DNA from: Azotimanducus chitobiosivorans
Lineage (GTDB): Bacteria > Pseudomonadota > Gammaproteobacteria > Pseudomonadales > Azotimanducaceae
Length of the DNA: 64,000 bases
Assembly (NCBI GenBank): GCA_965200235.1
Contig: OZ241339.1
Location: 1,054,001-1,118,000 of the forward strand
Reading direction: 5' to 3'
In this document: piece by piece, positions 36,342-43,249 of the stretch
Layout of the letters: every line of letters starts with the position of its first letter
How positions within the stretch are numbered: position 1 is the first letter of the stretch
Notes under the pieces: generated by a model
Databases searched by the model: none
What the model saw: the letters and a program-made list of their open reading frames with translations, nothing else
What the model was told of the DNA's origin: nothing
Translations under genes and position numbers: made by a program

Positions 36342-37189
36342 GCGAGTTGTAAGCGCTCAAGCTCTGCGGCGGTCTGGCGCAACTTGGACAGGTGTTCCTT
36401 GGCGTTGAGGCCGCCGCCGAGCGTTCGTAGGCACACATGCGTGAGGCCTTTCCTGCGCCAGCCCTGAAGGCGCGTCTTCCACTCGGCTTGCCGCGGTCCG
36501 ACCACTGCGATACCGGCTTCCGTTCCGATATCCCGCGGATCACGTCCGGCTTGTTTGGCAATCAGATCGATCTCGCCTTTGATGTCGTCAAACTCGTCAG
36601 GCGATGCGAGCACAAACCAGCCATTAGCATGACGGCCGATGCGTGTGCGGATTGCCGCCGAAGGGATTGACCGTGCGCCAATCCATAACGGAATAGGGCG
36701 CTGCACGGGCAAGGGATGAATACCTAACCCTTCAATCTGATGCCATTTGCCTGCGAAGTCCAACGTGGCTTGAGTCCATAGCTGCTTGAGCAGCACCATC
36801 TGTTCATCCGCGCGGCTGCCGCGCGTGGAAAAATCCTGTCCGAGCGCCCGGTACTCGGCTTCGCTACTGCCCACGCCAATGCCAAGCCGCACACGTCCGC
36901 CACTCAACACATCGAGCTCGGCGACCTGCTTGGCCAGCAACACAGTCTGGCGCAGCGGCGTGACGATGACCGAGGGCACGAGCTCGATACGCCGAGTGAC
37001 GGCGGCGATATAGGCGAGCAGCATCAGCGGTTCATGCGCATAGGCGCCTTGTGGGCGGATGACCTGATCGGGGATGCGCAAGTGCGTGAATCCCAAATCC
37101 TCGGCGATCAGCGCAAACTCTGTGATCGCCTCGATGTCATCGTTTAACTCCCTAATGGGGAGTGATATGCCTATTCTGAGCGTGTTGAT
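36338..37189 (-). CDS. Luciferase-like (LLM class) flavin-dependent oxidoreductase
   Basis: TIM-barrel monooxygenase or reductase using FMN or F420. Core segments are RRIELVPSVIVTPLRQTVLL, QVAELDVLSGGRVRLGIGVG, and GIHPLPVQRPIPLWIGA. The N-terminus needs care. Conventional starts in frame begin only at TTG 37096, which cuts the first strand. The frame extends upstream without a stop to give NTLRIGISLPIRELNDDIEA, a typical family N-terminus, and the codon before it is ATC at 37189, six bases after AAGGA. I annotate from there (283 residues) as a probable ATC start or a mutated ATG. Substrate and cofactor type are unknown. Confidence 0.78.
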   Translation of the reverse strand: MNTLRIGISLPIRELNDDIEAITEFALIAEDLGFTHLRIPDQVIRPQGAYAHEPLMLLAYIAAVTRRIELVPSVIVTPLRQTVLLAKQVAELDVLSGGRVRLGIGVGSSEAEYRALGQDFSTRGSRADEQMVLLKQLWTQATLDFAGKWHQIEGLGIHPLPVQRPIPLWIGARSIPSAAIRTRIGRHANGWFVLASPDEFDDIKGEIDLIAKQAGRDPRDIGTEAGIAVVGPRQAEWKTRLQGWRRKGLTHVCLRTLGGGLNAKEHLSKLRQTAAELERLQLA

Positions 37190-37213
37190 GGCCGGTCCTT
37201 GTGTGCAGAGAGC

Positions 37214-37393
37214 TTATGCGAGGGGCACGATTTTCGACGCTCTAAGCTTGCTGTCTCGTGTCAACAATGGTGCCCGGTGCACAAGGCTTGTGGCGGAAAT
37301 TCCCCAAGAGTTCGTATTGAGCAACTCTTCTTCACTTGGACGCAGGCCGCCGAGCAAAGCATATACAAAAATATGAGTGTCAAGATTGAGCAT
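37214..37393 (-). pseudogene. Internally deleted VapC-type PIN toxin remnant
   Basis: A 59-codon frame whose first half reads MLNLDTHIFVYALLGG, a VapC N-terminus with the first PIN Asp, and whose second half reads ATSLVHRAPLLTRDSKLRA and SKIVPLA, a VapC C-terminus. In family members these parts are separated by roughly 65 residues holding the other acidic ligands. Here they are joined after WGISA. The ATG overlaps the end of the phd remnant by 14 bases, as in intact phd–vapC pairs. The product cannot form an active site. Confidence 0.78.
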
Positions 37394-37513
37394 CCCACTC
37401 GATGTCCGTGCTCATGATGTCTCCGTGTATCGTAATCTCGCCTTTCATGCTGCCGATTAAATTCGCGCAGCGGTGTTGGTACGGAAGCACTTGCGCAACA
37501 GGCCACATTCTAG
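37380..37513 (-). pseudogene. Phd/YefM-type antitoxin remnant cut by element B
   Basis: Before the insertion the frame reads WPVAQVLPYQ, then LIGSMKGEITIHGD and MSTDIEWDAQS, matching the C-terminal half of Phd antitoxins (PVA-x-V-P, then G-x-KG-x-I-x-I-GDI). Removing element B with one CTAG extends the frame upstream only to VTVPRM, and no credible N-terminal DNA-binding part follows before the ubiB tail gene. The antitoxin was therefore probably already decayed, or was lost on insertion. Confidence 0.65.
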
Positions 37514-37774
37514 TGTCCTGTCCCATAAATAAGTGTGGGTTCAGCGCGCAGGGGAAGGGCTGTGGCAAGGCGCGTTCCGCAGGCAATACTTTGCCGTATT
37601 GCCAAGGGACGCAACGTGGCCACAGCCCTTCTCCTGCGCGCCCTTCGGGAGTGGGCACAATCGCCGAAGGCTGCGTTGCAGCCCTTGGCAATATGCCCGA
37701 TATTCCCTGCGGACTGCGCCTTGCCCTCGGCGATTGTGCCCACTCTGAATCACACTTATTTATGGGACAGGACA
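37514..37774. mobile_element. MITE-like palindromic element, copy B (261 bp, inverted)
   Basis: Same ends and length as copy A but in the opposite orientation, with CTAG at 37510–37513 and 37775–37778. The TGTCCTGTCC ends, both hairpins and the CCCGAAGGG linker (as complement) are present. The GAGTGGGCAC arm is perfectly paired in this copy. It lies inside the phd antitoxin remnant. Confidence 0.92.
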
Positions 37775-37805
37775 CTAGGCACGGTCACATATCCTGTCCA
37801 CGTCG

Positions 37806-38108
37806 CTAAGCCCGTACAATCAAATACACACCGGCAAGAGCGACGAGCCCTGCCATTGTGTCGGGCGCATCAAGCATGCCAGCGAGTGGGGATACGGACC
37901 AACCAGCAAACAACACGAGCGCCACCCCTGCGGCGCGCACAAATACTTGCCTTCGCCTGTCTGATCGCTGCAACTGCTCGGCACGTGCGCGCTCGTCAGC
38001 TAGTGCGTTCGACAGGCGATGAACTTCGCCGCGCAAGTCGCGAATCTCCGCTGGCAAGCGCGGCAATCTCGTGAACAGCTCCGGCAGGTCAGCGAGGAGT
38101 GAAGTCAA
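37806..38108 (-). CDS. Detached C-terminal segment of UbiB (coiled coil plus two membrane helices)
   Basis: A 100-residue frame starting at TTG 38108, which shares TTGA with the stop of ubiB. It reads LADLPELFTRLPRLPAEIRD, then a charged helix to about residue 50, then VFVRAAGVALVLFAGW and MAGLVALAGVYLIV, two membrane segments. Complete UbiB proteins have exactly this layout after the kinase-like domain: a MPELPEL-like stretch, then two C-terminal membrane helices. Together the two frames total 541 residues, close to E. coli UbiB (546). The join needs a -1 frame change. It is either a separately started subunit or the tail of a frameshifted gene. Confidence 0.72.
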   Translation of the reverse strand: MTSLLADLPELFTRLPRLPAEIRDLRGEVHRLSNALADERARAEQLQRSDRRRQVFVRAAGVALVLFAGWSVSPLAGMLDAPDTMAGLVALAGVYLIVRA

Positions 38109-39430
38109 CTGGCCGCAGGCCCGAACTGCTCGACCATCCAGCGTTCCATGAACGGCTTGCCCGTGTCCCACAGGTCGAGTTCTGGGTAGAGCCGGCGCCC
38201 CAAGCCTTCAACATACAGCAAGGTCTTCTGCAAGAGCACAAGCTGCGGCTGCAATTCAAGGCGAAAGGCGCGTGCGGAACGAAACAGGTCAAGCAGGAAT
38301 GTGCCGAACTCTATCTGCGACAAGGGCTTTTGAAACACTGGTTCGCAGACCTTGCGGATGACCGCCTCAAACGCCTGTGCATCAGTTTCAGCGGGCGCCC
38401 AACGCGCCTCAAGCAAGAGGCGCGCGACTTCCTTGTAGTCGCGACGAAAGAACGCCATCAGGTTTTTGGCAAGATAGGCGCGGTCGGTCTCGCCCAACTG
38501 ACCGATGATGGCGCAGTCAAGCGCGATGTAGCGAGGTTCGGCCGGGTTCGCGACATCAATCAGGATATTGCCCGGGTGCATATCGGCATGGAAAAAGTTA
38601 TGCACGAACACTTGCGTGAAGAAGGTTTCGACACCGCGTTCGGCAAGCTTCTTCATGTCTGTGCCGAGTGCTTTCAGCTGCTCGACTTCGCTGATAGGCA
38701 CGCCTTTGACAAATTCGAGCGTGAGCACATCGCGACCGGAAAACTCGCGGTAGACCCTCGGTACGTATAGGAGCGGCGATGCCGCAAAGTTATGCCGCAG
38801 CTTCACTGTGTTCGCCGCCTCCTGCTGCATATCGAGCTCGGCGAGAATCGTTGCTTCGTAGTCATCCACCACGCGCATGAGATGCAGGCGTTTTGCATCG
38901 CTCGAATGGCGTTCGAGCATCTGCGCCACGCGCCGCATCAATGCGATTTGCTCGCTGATGCGTTCCTTGATGCCCGGACGAACCACTTTGACCGCGACTT
39001 CCGCACCGCTCTGCAGACGTGCACGATGGACTTGCGCAACAGACGCCGAAGCGACCGGCGCTTCCTCGAATTCCTCGAATAGTTCGACAATGGGCTTGCC
39101 AAGACTCTTCTCGATACGCGCGACCGCAAGCGCGGATGCGAAGGGCGCGACCTGCGCCTGCAGCTTGGCGAGCTCATCAGCCATTTCATCAGGCATGAGG
39201 TCGCGCCGCGTGGACAACAGTTGCCCGAACTTGATGGCCACCGGGCCAAGACGCTCCAAGAAACGGCGCAGACGAACGGAACCCGCTGTCCGAGGCTGCG
39301 GCAGGCACTTCGACAGGCGAATGCCTGCTCGAAGCCATGCGGGCAACTGATGGACATCGACATCCAAGTCCTCATGCAGGGTATCGAGCCGATACCGCAT
39401 TGCCTTGAGGCCAAGGCCAATCAGGTTCAT
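38105..39430 (-). CDS. ubiB: UbiB kinase-like ATPase domain of ubiquinone biosynthesis
   Basis: Atypical kinase-fold ATPase that helps move or expose ubiquinone precursors at the membrane. The 441 residues cover the family core: AIKFGQLLSTRRDLMP (KxGQ motif), ASASVAQVHRARLQSG (Ala-rich nucleotide loop), VKVVRPG, NFFHADMHPGNILID (catalytic His–Asp) and YIALDCAIIGQLG (metal-binding Asp region). The chain ends DTGKPFMERWMVEQFGPAAS, where full-length proteins continue to a membrane anchor; that part is encoded in the next frame. It overlaps ubiE by 4 bases. ubiJ, usual between them, is absent. Confidence 0.92.
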   Translation of the reverse strand: MNLIGLGLKAMRYRLDTLHEDLDVDVHQLPAWLRAGIRLSKCLPQPRTAGSVRLRRFLERLGPVAIKFGQLLSTRRDLMPDEMADELAKLQAQVAPFASALAVARIEKSLGKPIVELFEEFEEAPVASASVAQVHRARLQSGAEVAVKVVRPGIKERISEQIALMRRVAQMLERHSSDAKRLHLMRVVDDYEATILAELDMQQEAANTVKLRHNFAASPLLYVPRVYREFSGRDVLTLEFVKGVPISEVEQLKALGTDMKKLAERGVETFFTQVFVHNFFHADMHPGNILIDVANPAEPRYIALDCAIIGQLGETDRAYLAKNLMAFFRRDYKEVARLLLEARWAPAETDAQAFEAVIRKVCEPVFQKPLSQIEFGTFLLDLFRSARAFRLELQPQLVLLQKTLLYVEGLGRRLYPELDLWDTGKPFMERWMVEQFGPAAS

Positions 39431-40125
39431 GCGCGCGCTGTGTGTAGCGTCACCACGCCGCCAAGCAGTCCATGCCAGCGCACATCTTCAAATCCGTGGT
39501 CGCTCAGAATCAGGCTGACGGCATCGGGCGAGGGATGGGTTTCAATGGATTCGACGAGATAGTCGTAGGGGGCGGCATCGCCCACCACTGCGCGCCCGAG
39601 CATCGGCCATCCTGACTTGTAGAGGCGAAAGGCGCGCGCGAGGCTCGCGTTCTTTGGTATTGAAAATTCTAAAATAACCAAACGGCCACCAGATTTCAGT
39701 ACGCGCCGGCATTCTGCGCTTGCCGCCTCCTGATCCGAAAAATTGCGGAAACCAAACGCGCACACAAGGCAGTCGAACGTGCTGCGGGCGAAGGGCAGGC
39801 ACTCAGCCGAGGCAACCACATACTCAACGCCGAGAATACCGCGATTGAGCAGCCGCTCACGTCCGAGATCAAGCATCGCACCATTTGCGTCGGCAAGCAC
39901 CACGCGCCCTTCATCGCCGACAGCTTGTGCCAGCAGCTTCGTCATATCGCCAGTGCCGCCGGCGAGGTCCAACACCAGATGGCCAGCTCGCACGCCTGTT
40001 CGTTCAAGCGCGATCCGCTTCAATAGCCGGTGCAACCCAAGTGACATCAAATCGTTCATCAGGTCGTAGCGCGTTGACGCCGAGTCAAAGACCTGCTGCA
40101 CACGCTCGCTCTTATCTTGGGTCAT
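39427..40125 (-). CDS. ubiE: Ubiquinone/menaquinone C-methyltransferase UbiE
   Basis: SAM-dependent methyltransferase of quinone synthesis. ATG 40125 (MTQDKSERVQQVFDSASTRY) gives 232 residues. VLDLAGGTGDMTKLLA is motif I, FDCLVCAFGFRNFSD and LVILEFSIPKN are the family signatures 1 and 2 region. The longer frame overlaps the DUF971 gene and is not needed. It overlaps ubiB (ATGA). Confidence 0.95.
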   Translation of the reverse strand: MTQDKSERVQQVFDSASTRYDLMNDLMSLGLHRLLKRIALERTGVRAGHLVLDLAGGTGDMTKLLAQAVGDEGRVVLADANGAMLDLGRERLLNRGILGVEYVVASAECLPFARSTFDCLVCAFGFRNFSDQEAASAECRRVLKSGGRLVILEFSIPKNASLARAFRLYKSGWPMLGRAVVGDAAPYDYLVESIETHPSPDAVSLILSDHGFEDVRWHGLLGGVVTLHTARA

Positions 40126-40136
40126 TACGGCTCGCT

Positions 40137-40562
40137 TTAGCCTTGCAGATGCAGCGGTTGCCATTCACCGACCGCTTGATTGCTGTGACCAGCGGGTTTC
40201 CCAGCGTCTGCATCACGCGAAGCGCCAGCCGCTTTGAGGCGCACGAGGTAGTCCTTCCAGTGTGCCTCACGATGATCGCCAAGGTCACGCAGGATCGACC
40301 AAGTGTACAGGCCGGTATCGTGTCCGTCATCAAAGCAAGGCCGAATCGCGTAGTTGCCAACCATCTCGATGCGCTCGATGCCGACGCGCTTCTTGCCGGT
40401 GACAAGCACCGCCTGTTCAGCCGAGTGTCCGCGAACTTCGGCCGAAGGCGAATAGACGCGCAGCAGCTCGCAAGGCAGAAGGTGCGTCACCGAATCGTCC
40501 CAGAGAATCTCAAGCGTACGAGATTTGCGGTGCAGGGTAATGTTGACAGGCGTTGTCGACAT
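40137..40562 (-). CDS. DUF971 (GBBH-like N-terminal) protein
   Basis: From ATG 40562 it has 141 residues: VNITLHRKSRTLEILWDDS, then LPCELLRVYSPSAEVRGH and GNYAIRPCFDDGHDTGLYTW, the features of the GBBH-like N-terminal fold, which is found alone in many proteobacteria beside ubiE or hslU. Function is unsettled; a role linked to Fe–S or cofactor handling has been suggested for relatives. It lies 7 bases after hslU and 11 before ubiE. Confidence 0.85.
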   Translation of the reverse strand: MSTTPVNITLHRKSRTLEILWDDSVTHLLPCELLRVYSPSAEVRGHSAEQAVLVTGKKRVGIERIEMVGNYAIRPCFDDGHDTGLYTWSILRDLGDHREAHWKDYLVRLKAAGASRDADAGKPAGHSNQAVGEWQPLHLQG

Positions 40563-40569
40563 ACCCAAC

Positions 40570-41961
40570 TCAGAGAATGTACCTCGACAAATCCTGATCC
40601 TCCGCAAGTTGAGCGAGTTGCTCGTTGACGTAAGCCGCGTCAATGGTGACAGGTGTCTGATGACTGTGCGGGGCGCCGAAAGAAATATCGTCAAGCAGGC
40701 GCTCCATCATGGTGTGCAGCCGACGCGCACCAATGTTCTCGGTGGACTCGTTGACCTCGAAGGCTAGCTCGGCAATGCGCTTGATGGCGCTGTCCTCAAA
40801 GTGAAGCGTCACGCCATCCACGCTGAGCAGCGCTTGATACTGCTCAACGAGAGACGCCGAAGGTTCGGCCAGAATCCGGCAGAAATCATCGGCGGTGAGC
40901 GCGTCGAGCTCAACGCGAATCGGCAAGCGGCCCTGCAATTCAGGAATCAGGTCCGATGGCTTGGAAAGATGGAAGGCGCCCGAGGCGATGAAGAGGATAT
41001 GGTCCGTCTTGACCATGCCGCTGCGCGTTTGCACCGTGCAGCCTTCAACGAGCGGCAGCAGGTCGCGCTGCACACCTTCGCGAGAGACATCGACCGAGGC
41101 GCGTTCGCGTCCAGCCACCTTGTCGATCTCATCAATGAACACAATGCCAGTTTGCTCGACCGACTGCACAGCACAATTGCGCACTTCCTCTTCGTTGACG
41201 AGCGAGATGGCCTCTTCTTCTTCGAGGCGCCGCAGCGCTTCACTAACCTTCAGTCGCAGCGTCTTGCTACGCCCGCCACCGAAGTTCGAAAGCACTTCCT
41301 GCAATTGATCGCCCATACCTTCGAGTCCGGGCGGTGTCATTATTTCCACGCCGATGCGCGTTTCGGTAAGATCAATTTCAACTTCACGTTCATCAAGTGC
41401 GCCGTCGCGAAGCTTGCGCCGCATGAACTCGCGCGTATCGGTGCCAGTCTCTTCCGTATCGCCGCTCGCCTTTGGCAGCAGCGCAGTCAGCAAGCGCTCT
41501 TCTGCCGCCTGCTCGGCGCGCGGTCGGGCATTCGCCAGATGCTCTTGACGAATCATCTTGACGGAAGCGTCGACGAGGTCGCGAATGATCGATTCGACAT
41601 CGCGCCCGACATAGCCGACTTCCGTGAACTTGGTCGCCTCGACCTTGATGAACGGCGCCTTTGCGAGCTTTGCGAGGCGGCGTGCGATTTCCGTTTTGCC
41701 AACGCCGGTCGGACCGATCATGAGAATGTTCTTTGGCATGACTTCGTCGCGCAATGCCTCGTCAAGTTGCATACGCCTCCAGCGATTGCGCAGCGCAAGC
41801 GCAACTGCGCGCTTGGCCTTATCTTGTCCAATGATGTGACGATCAAGCTCATCGACGATTTCAGGCGGCGTCATGACTTCCGCGGCGTTGTCTTTGGCGC
41901 GAAGGTTTTTCGCGCTGGAGCTGCTGGCGTTGGGGTCGAGCGCAGTGACAGTCAGGTTCAT
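40570..41961 (-). CDS. hslU: ATP-dependent protease ATPase subunit HslU
   Basis: AAA+ unfoldase that feeds substrates to the HslV peptidase. ATG 41961 gives 463 residues. MIGPTGVGKTEIARRLAKLA is Walker A, IVFIDEIDKVAGRE Walker B, PFIKVEATKFTEVGYVGRD the pore region, and the C-terminal LAEDQDLSRYIL inserts into HslV. The intermediate domain lies between about 110 and 240. Its ATG overlaps the hslV stop by 4 bases. Confidence 0.96.
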   Translation of the reverse strand: MNLTVTALDPNASSSSAKNLRAKDNAAEVMTPPEIVDELDRHIIGQDKAKRAVALALRNRWRRMQLDEALRDEVMPKNILMIGPTGVGKTEIARRLAKLAKAPFIKVEATKFTEVGYVGRDVESIIRDLVDASVKMIRQEHLANARPRAEQAAEERLLTALLPKASGDTEETGTDTREFMRRKLRDGALDEREVEIDLTETRIGVEIMTPPGLEGMGDQLQEVLSNFGGGRSKTLRLKVSEALRRLEEEEAISLVNEEEVRNCAVQSVEQTGIVFIDEIDKVAGRERASVDVSREGVQRDLLPLVEGCTVQTRSGMVKTDHILFIASGAFHLSKPSDLIPELQGRLPIRVELDALTADDFCRILAEPSASLVEQYQALLSVDGVTLHFEDSAIKRIAELAFEVNESTENIGARRLHTMMERLLDDISFGAPHSHQTPVTIDAAYVNEQLAQLAEDQDLSRYIL

Positions 41962-42509
41962 ATGTCGAGTTGTTCTATGCAGGTGGTTCGGTTGGTGTAG
42001 ACGCAAATATCGGCGGCGATGTCGAGGCTGCTCTCGACGATGCCGCGTGCATCCATGTGCGTGTGTTCGAGCAGCGCCCGCGCGGCGGCAATGGCATAGG
42101 AGCCGCCGGAGCCGATGCCGATCAGTCCATCCTCGGGTTCGATGACATCGCCATTGCCGCTCAGCATCAGCGAAGCGTCTTTGCCGGCAACCGCGAGCAG
42201 CGCTTCCAAGCGGCGAAGCGCACGATCGCTTCGCCAATCCTTGGCGAGTTCGACGGCTGCGCGCGTCAGGTTGCCGCTGCTGCGTTCAAGTTGCCCTTCA
42301 AAGCGCTCGAACAGCGTGAAGGCATCAGCGGTGCTGCCCGCGAAGCCTGCGAGCACGGGGTACTTCTGCAAGCGCCGCACTTTGACGGCATTGCTTTTCA
42401 TCACCGTCTGCCCCATAGAAACCTGTCCGTCGCCACCCATGACGACTTGATTGCCGCGCCGCAGCGTGAGGATGGTTGTGCTTCGAATTCGGGTCACGTC
42501 GTTCGCCAT
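41958..42509 (-). CDS. hslV: ATP-dependent protease peptidase subunit HslV
   Basis: Threonine peptidase forming a double hexamer with HslU. ATG 42509 gives 183 residues: TTILTLRRGNQVVMGGDGQ, then GQTVMKSNAVKVRRL and LAGFAGSTADAFTLFERFE. The catalytic Thr (first T of TTILTLRR) is residue 11 rather than residue 2, so a 10-residue leader must be removed. Such propeptides are known in some HslV proteins. The leader is therefore plausible, unless translation starts elsewhere. Confidence 0.94.
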   Translation of the reverse strand: MANDVTRIRSTTILTLRRGNQVVMGGDGQVSMGQTVMKSNAVKVRRLQKYPVLAGFAGSTADAFTLFERFEGQLERSSGNLTRAAVELAKDWRSDRALRRLEALLAVAGKDASLMLSGNGDVIEPEDGLIGIGSGGSYAIAAARALLEHTHMDARGIVESSLDIAADICVYTNRTTCIEQLDI

Positions 42510-42529
42510 TATGCAATGACGCAATACAG

Positions 42530-43180
42530 CTATGCAGCGCGGTACAGGGGGAGCGGGTCGATATCTTGAGCACGAAGCTGCGCGGCGGCTTGCTCCATTT
42601 GCTGCTTGGTGTCATACGGGCCGACGAACACCCGATACCAGATGCCACCGCCTTGCACAGTCACTTGCTGAGTTCGGGACGGCAGACCAAGAAGCAGAAT
42701 GCGTGCGCGCAGCACTTCGGCCTTGTCCGAACCGCGAAAGGAGCCAGCCTGCAAGAGGAAGCGGGCGCCGGTGACTGTGGCTGGCGCAGGTTCAGCAGGT
42801 GCGGCTGCAGGCGGGTTGAACGGGATGGTCGGCATTGTCGGCTGCGCCTCGCTGGCATCGGCGGTCGCAACTGGTGCCTGTTCTTCAATTGCCGCTGGTG
42901 TTGGCTTCGGTTCGGTCGCACGAACCGGCGGCAATGGCTGGCCAGATTCGCGTGTCGTGTCAATGACATCGGATTGCGTCAGCATGTCAAAGAAGCGAAA
43001 ACTGAGTTCTTGCGCTTCAGGGTTCTCGTAAGTGATCGAATCAGTCCGTTCCGAGACAACGCCGGGCGCGAAAAAGTCGAGCGCAGCGCGCACCCCGAGT
43101 GCGAGCGCTACTCCGAGCGCCACGCCTGTGACCAGCGTTGGCCAAGATATGCCTGCGTCGGCGGCCTTGCGTTTGGCCAT
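42530..43180 (-). CDS. SPOR-domain cell-division protein (FtsN-like)
   Basis: Bitopic protein of 216 residues: short basic cytoplasmic end, membrane helix (about 13–32, TLVTGVALGVALALGV), a Pro/Ala-rich linker (about 80–135), and a C-terminal SPOR domain (FLLQAGSFRGSDKAEVLRAR, then GGGIWYRVFVGPYDTKQQM) that binds denuded septal peptidoglycan. The position between priA and hslV is that of ftsN in gammaproteobacteria, so it is most likely FtsN. Confidence 0.85.
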   Translation of the reverse strand: MAKRKAADAGISWPTLVTGVALGVALALGVRAALDFFAPGVVSERTDSITYENPEAQELSFRFFDMLTQSDVIDTTRESGQPLPPVRATEPKPTPAAIEEQAPVATADASEAQPTMPTIPFNPPAAAPAEPAPATVTGARFLLQAGSFRGSDKAEVLRARILLLGLPSRTQQVTVQGGGIWYRVFVGPYDTKQQMEQAAAQLRAQDIDPLPLYRAA

Positions 43181-43249
43181 AGTGTTCCTTTAGCGGTTCG
43201 CTTGTTAACAAGGATGATTAAGCATTGTACTTGGTGCAGATGTTCGTGC

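Noticed and set aside
37801..38171. Independent 121-codon membrane protein starting at 38171
   Set aside because: The first part overlaps ubiB out of frame; similarity to the UbiB tail begins only at about 38108.
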